From contig JAZSQJ010000004.1 of NCBI GenBank assembly GCA_045537905.1, positions 1 to 8,777 on the forward strand: a stretch of DNA of 8,777 bases, read 5' to 3'. Under the pieces are notes generated by a model, which was given only the letters and a program-made list of their open reading frames with translations, did no database searches and was not told the DNA's origin. This document shows positions 7,752 to 8,777 of the stretch, one piece after another. The position numbers were made by a program, and so were the translations under genes. Each line of letters opens with the position of its first letter. Positions within the stretch are counted from its first letter, which is position 1. This stretch comes from SIG636 sp045537905 (GTDB taxonomy: Bacteria > Bacillota > Clostridia > Oscillospirales > CAG-382).

Positions 7752-8054
7752 ATGCGTAAAAAACTGTTTAACATACTTAACCGTAGCTACGGCATTATGA
7801 TGACCGTTTCCTTCTTTGCAGGATTTCTTCCTCTTATCCCCTTTATCGTGGCTATAATAATAGGCGGTGAAACGGGCGAAAGCATTGCGGTATTCCTTAA
7901 AAACGACTATTATCCCTACGTTATTATCCTTGGCTCCCTGTCCGTAGTGGTAGGACTTGTGGCTATGTACATAGGTAAGCTGGAGGGACTTTCCGTTAAA
8001 AACGTTTCCGCGGATAACAGCAAAAACGAAGATAACGCACAAGAGAATAAGTAA
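7752..8054 (+). CDS. Small two-helix membrane protein, cotranscribed with the TRAP permease
   Basis: A 100-residue protein I do not recognise. ATG at 7752 is preferred because AGGGAGGTG (7737-7745) lies 6 nt before it; an in-frame GTG at 7743 would fall inside that ribosome binding site. It starts 13 nt after the permease stop, so the two are almost certainly translated from one mRNA. It has a basic N-terminus (MRKKLFNILNR), a first membrane helix about 14-38 (GIMMTVSFFAGFLPLIPFIV), a short polar loop, a second helix about 54-75 (YPYVIILGSLSVVVGLVAMY), and a hydrophilic Asn/Lys/Glu-rich tail. Canonical TRAP small permeases have four helices and ~160 residues, so this is at most a reduced or unrelated partner. 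An accessory-subunit role is inferred from position only. Confidence 0.8.
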   Translation: MRKKLFNILNRSYGIMMTVSFFAGFLPLIPFIVAIIIGGETGESIAVFLKNDYYPYVIILGSLSVVVGLVAMYIGKLEGLSVKNVSADNSKNEDNAQENK

Positions 8055-8062
8055 ACGCAAAT

Positions 8063-8096
8063 GGGGTTGTCTCAAATTTTCGTTTGAGACTACCTC
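8063..8096 (+). terminator. Post-operon hairpin of the TGTCTCAAA family
   Basis: GGGGTTGTCTCAAA (8063-8076) folds back on TTTGAGACTACCTC (8083-8096) with one mismatch (T8068/T8091) and one G-U (G8064/T8095), around loop TTTTCG. It begins 8 nt after the stop of the small membrane protein. There is no clear T-run after it, so termination is likely by position and stem strength but not certain. The first 29 nt recur at 8320-8348 with a single change. Confidence 0.6.
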
Positions 8097-8150
8097 AGAC
8101 CGCTGACAAAGGCGCAGAACACGAAAAAGAAAATAAATTAATATATTGAA

Positions 8151-8321
8151 GTTGAAAATCCAGGAGAAGTTTCCCCTGGATTTTCTGCAATTTACCATAT
8201 TTTTTCGTTCAAAACGAACCGTCGGCTCACAGTACTTAGTACAGTTCTCGCCTTGGTTCGTTTTGTCTGCACTCTTTCTCGGCACTCTGCCAGCTTGATG
8301 ACAAACCTTGTCATCAAGCTG
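8151..8321 (+). repeat. Three-hairpin dispersed repeat, copy 2
   Basis: Second copy of the element at 10-177, same orientation. H1: GAAAATCCAGG (8154-8164) with CCTGGATTTTC (8175-8185). H2: here AAAACGAACC pairs perfectly with GGTTCGTTTT, longer than in copy 1. H3: 14-bp perfect stem 8291-8304/8308-8321. Relative to copy 1, one T-A pair in H1 has become C-G, a compensatory change. The segment between 8097 and 8150 shows no gene or obvious signal. Confidence 0.8.
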
Positions 8322-8354
8322 GGGTTGTCTCAAATTTTCATTTGAGACAACCCC
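8321..8354 (+). repeat. Perfect 14-bp hairpin of the TGTCTCAAA family
   Basis: GGGGTTGTCTCAAA (8321-8334) pairs perfectly with TTTGAGACAACCCC (8341-8354). It abuts the end of repeat copy 2, sharing a G with its last stem, and is followed by ATTTAAGTTTG, closely matching AATTAAGTTTG after the hairpin at 5298-5334. No gene ends just upstream, so a plain terminator role is less obvious here than for its two relatives. Confidence 0.75.
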
Positions 8355-8512
8355 ATTTAAGTTTGTTCCAACCGATATGCTTTACCTCAAATTGCAGGGG
8401 GATATCTGAACGCTATGTCAAGGACCGTCGAGGACGCCGGTCCCTACAAGGTGCTATGCGTTACGCCCTATCAAAAGCATACCGTTTCTGCACCCCGATC
8501 AGCACCCACCAC

Positions 8513-8545
8513 GGGGATAGGAAAAATTGTTCCGAATGGGCGAAC
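8513..8545 (+). repeat. 33-nt motif, first copy
   Basis: GGGGATAGGAAAAA (8513-8526), seven variable bases, then GAATGGGCGAAC (8534-8545). It matches 8743-8775 at 28 of 33 positions with no gaps. Five of the seven middle positions differ while both flanks are identical, the pattern of conserved motifs separated by a free spacer. Its GATAGG could pair with CCTATC at 8467-8472. Confidence 0.85.
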
Positions 8546-8742
8546 AGAACCCGAAGCTGTAATACTCACCCCGCAAAAATACATTTTTGCGGGGACCCCG
8601 AGAGTACTGCGAGTGGTTCTGTTTCGTCCATAGCAAGAAAAATATAATACTAAAAAGTTAAGAGTGGTACCACCGTGTCACTCTTAACTACTTATTAACT
8701 CAATTTGTTATTTTCTTGCGGTCCAGCCTTTTTTACATCCCA

Positions 8743-8775
8743 GGGGATAGGAAAAAACGGTTGGAATGGGCGAAC
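8743..8775 (+). repeat. 33-nt motif, second copy
   Basis: GGGGATAGGAAAAA (8743-8756), then ACGGTTG, then GAATGGGCGAAC (8764-8775), exactly 230 nt after the first copy. In copy 1 the end of the motif forms the 5' strand of a 15-bp helix (8537-8551); whether copy 2 does the same cannot be seen because the window stops two bases later. Confidence 0.85.
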
Positions 8776-8777
8776 CT

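Larger units (their letters stand above)
8385..8777 (+). ncRNA. Candidate large structured RNA, unidentified, cut by window end
   Basis: About 390 nt without a credible protein gene but with dense complementarity. Stems seen: GGACCG/CGGTCC (8422-8427/8438-8443); GGTGC+TATGC (8450-8459) with GCATA (8477-8481) and GCACC (8490-8494); loop CCTATC (8467-8472) with GATAGG (8516-8521), a possible pseudoknot; a 15-bp helix 8537-8551/8615-8630 with one bulge and one G-U; TACTC/GAGTA (8563-8567/8602-8606); a perfect 12-bp hairpin 8569-8580/8583-8594; GCAAGAAAA..TA/TATTTTCTTGC (8633-8644/8709-8719); and a 10-bp hairpin 8657-8666/8679-8688. A 33-nt motif at 8513-8545 recurs at 8743-8775. The G-U pair 8540/8627 would be C-A on the other strand, weakly favouring plus-strand transcription. 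It matches no RNA family I can name, no clear promoter is seen, and both ends are uncertain. Confidence 0.45.

Noticed and set aside
6593..7774. Long minus-strand frame opposite the TRAP permease (393 codons)
   Set aside because: Low-complexity Cys/His/Gly-rich antisense product; the plus strand encodes a clear DctM-like permease with ribosome binding site and promoter.
7728..8333. Minus-strand frame of 201 codons across the small membrane protein and repeat copy 2
   Set aside because: It runs through the hairpin repeat and the antisense of a well-supported small gene, and has no recognisable domain.
8342..8647. Open frames of 101 and 72 codons in the right-hand segment
   Set aside because: No ribosome binding site, no recognisable protein features, mutually overlapping, and the region is dominated by complementary stems.
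8643..8648. TATAAT as a possible -10 box for a transcript starting near 8655
   Set aside because: No acceptable -35 at 16-18 nt upstream, and the bases take part in the 8633-8644/8709-8719 stem.
8643..8690. T-box-like GAGTGGTACCACC with AAGAG/CTCTT arms, suggesting a tRNA-sensing leader
   Set aside because: The perfect 10-bp hairpin 8657-8688 explains the same bases, GGTACC is palindromic so orientation is ambiguous, no Stem I features or following terminator with a T-run are seen, and no aminoacyl-tRNA or amino-acid gene follows in the window.

Overview
The window looks like a chromosomal segment of a gut- or rumen-type Clostridia (Bacillota, probably Oscillospiraceae/Ruminococcaceae-like). 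The basis is strong GGAGG-type ribosome binding sites, near-consensus sigma-A promoters (TTGACA-17/18-TATAAT), and a large exported protein combining a signal peptide, an acidic Ser/Asp/Glu linker, a BspA-type leucine-rich repeat and a C-terminal dockerin. The assignment is inference from gene style; no rRNA or other marker gene is present.

Layout from left to right. Positions 1-238 hold a ~168-bp three-hairpin repeat (copy 1) and a bidirectional stem-loop terminator. A 952-residue secreted mosaic dockerin protein is read leftward (3097 to 239). It is divergent from an NCS2-family nucleobase permease (3297-5291, +), which has an unusually long acidic loop and a ~160-residue C-terminal extension. 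A TGTCTCAAA-type hairpin follows the permease gene. A compact radical SAM protein is read leftward (6194 to 5439). Back-to-back promoters separate it from a rightward two-gene operon (6374-8054): a TRAP-type large permease, then a 100-residue two-helix membrane protein. No substrate-binding protein or standard small permease is visible.

Positions 8055-8777 carry no credible protein gene. They contain a TGTCTCAAA hairpin, a second copy of the three-hairpin repeat, another TGTCTCAAA hairpin, and then about 390 nt with dense long-range complementarity (a 15-bp helix, a hairpin with a perfect 12-bp stem, a possible pseudoknot, and a 33-nt motif repeated exactly 230 nt apart). This looks like an unrecognised large structured RNA that runs off the window end.

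The genes do not form one pathway. Two transporters, one exported surface/scaffold protein and one radical SAM enzyme sit as separate transcription units. The most unusual material is non-coding: the dispersed hairpin repeat with compensatory changes and a flipped terminal hairpin, and the candidate structured RNA at the right edge.
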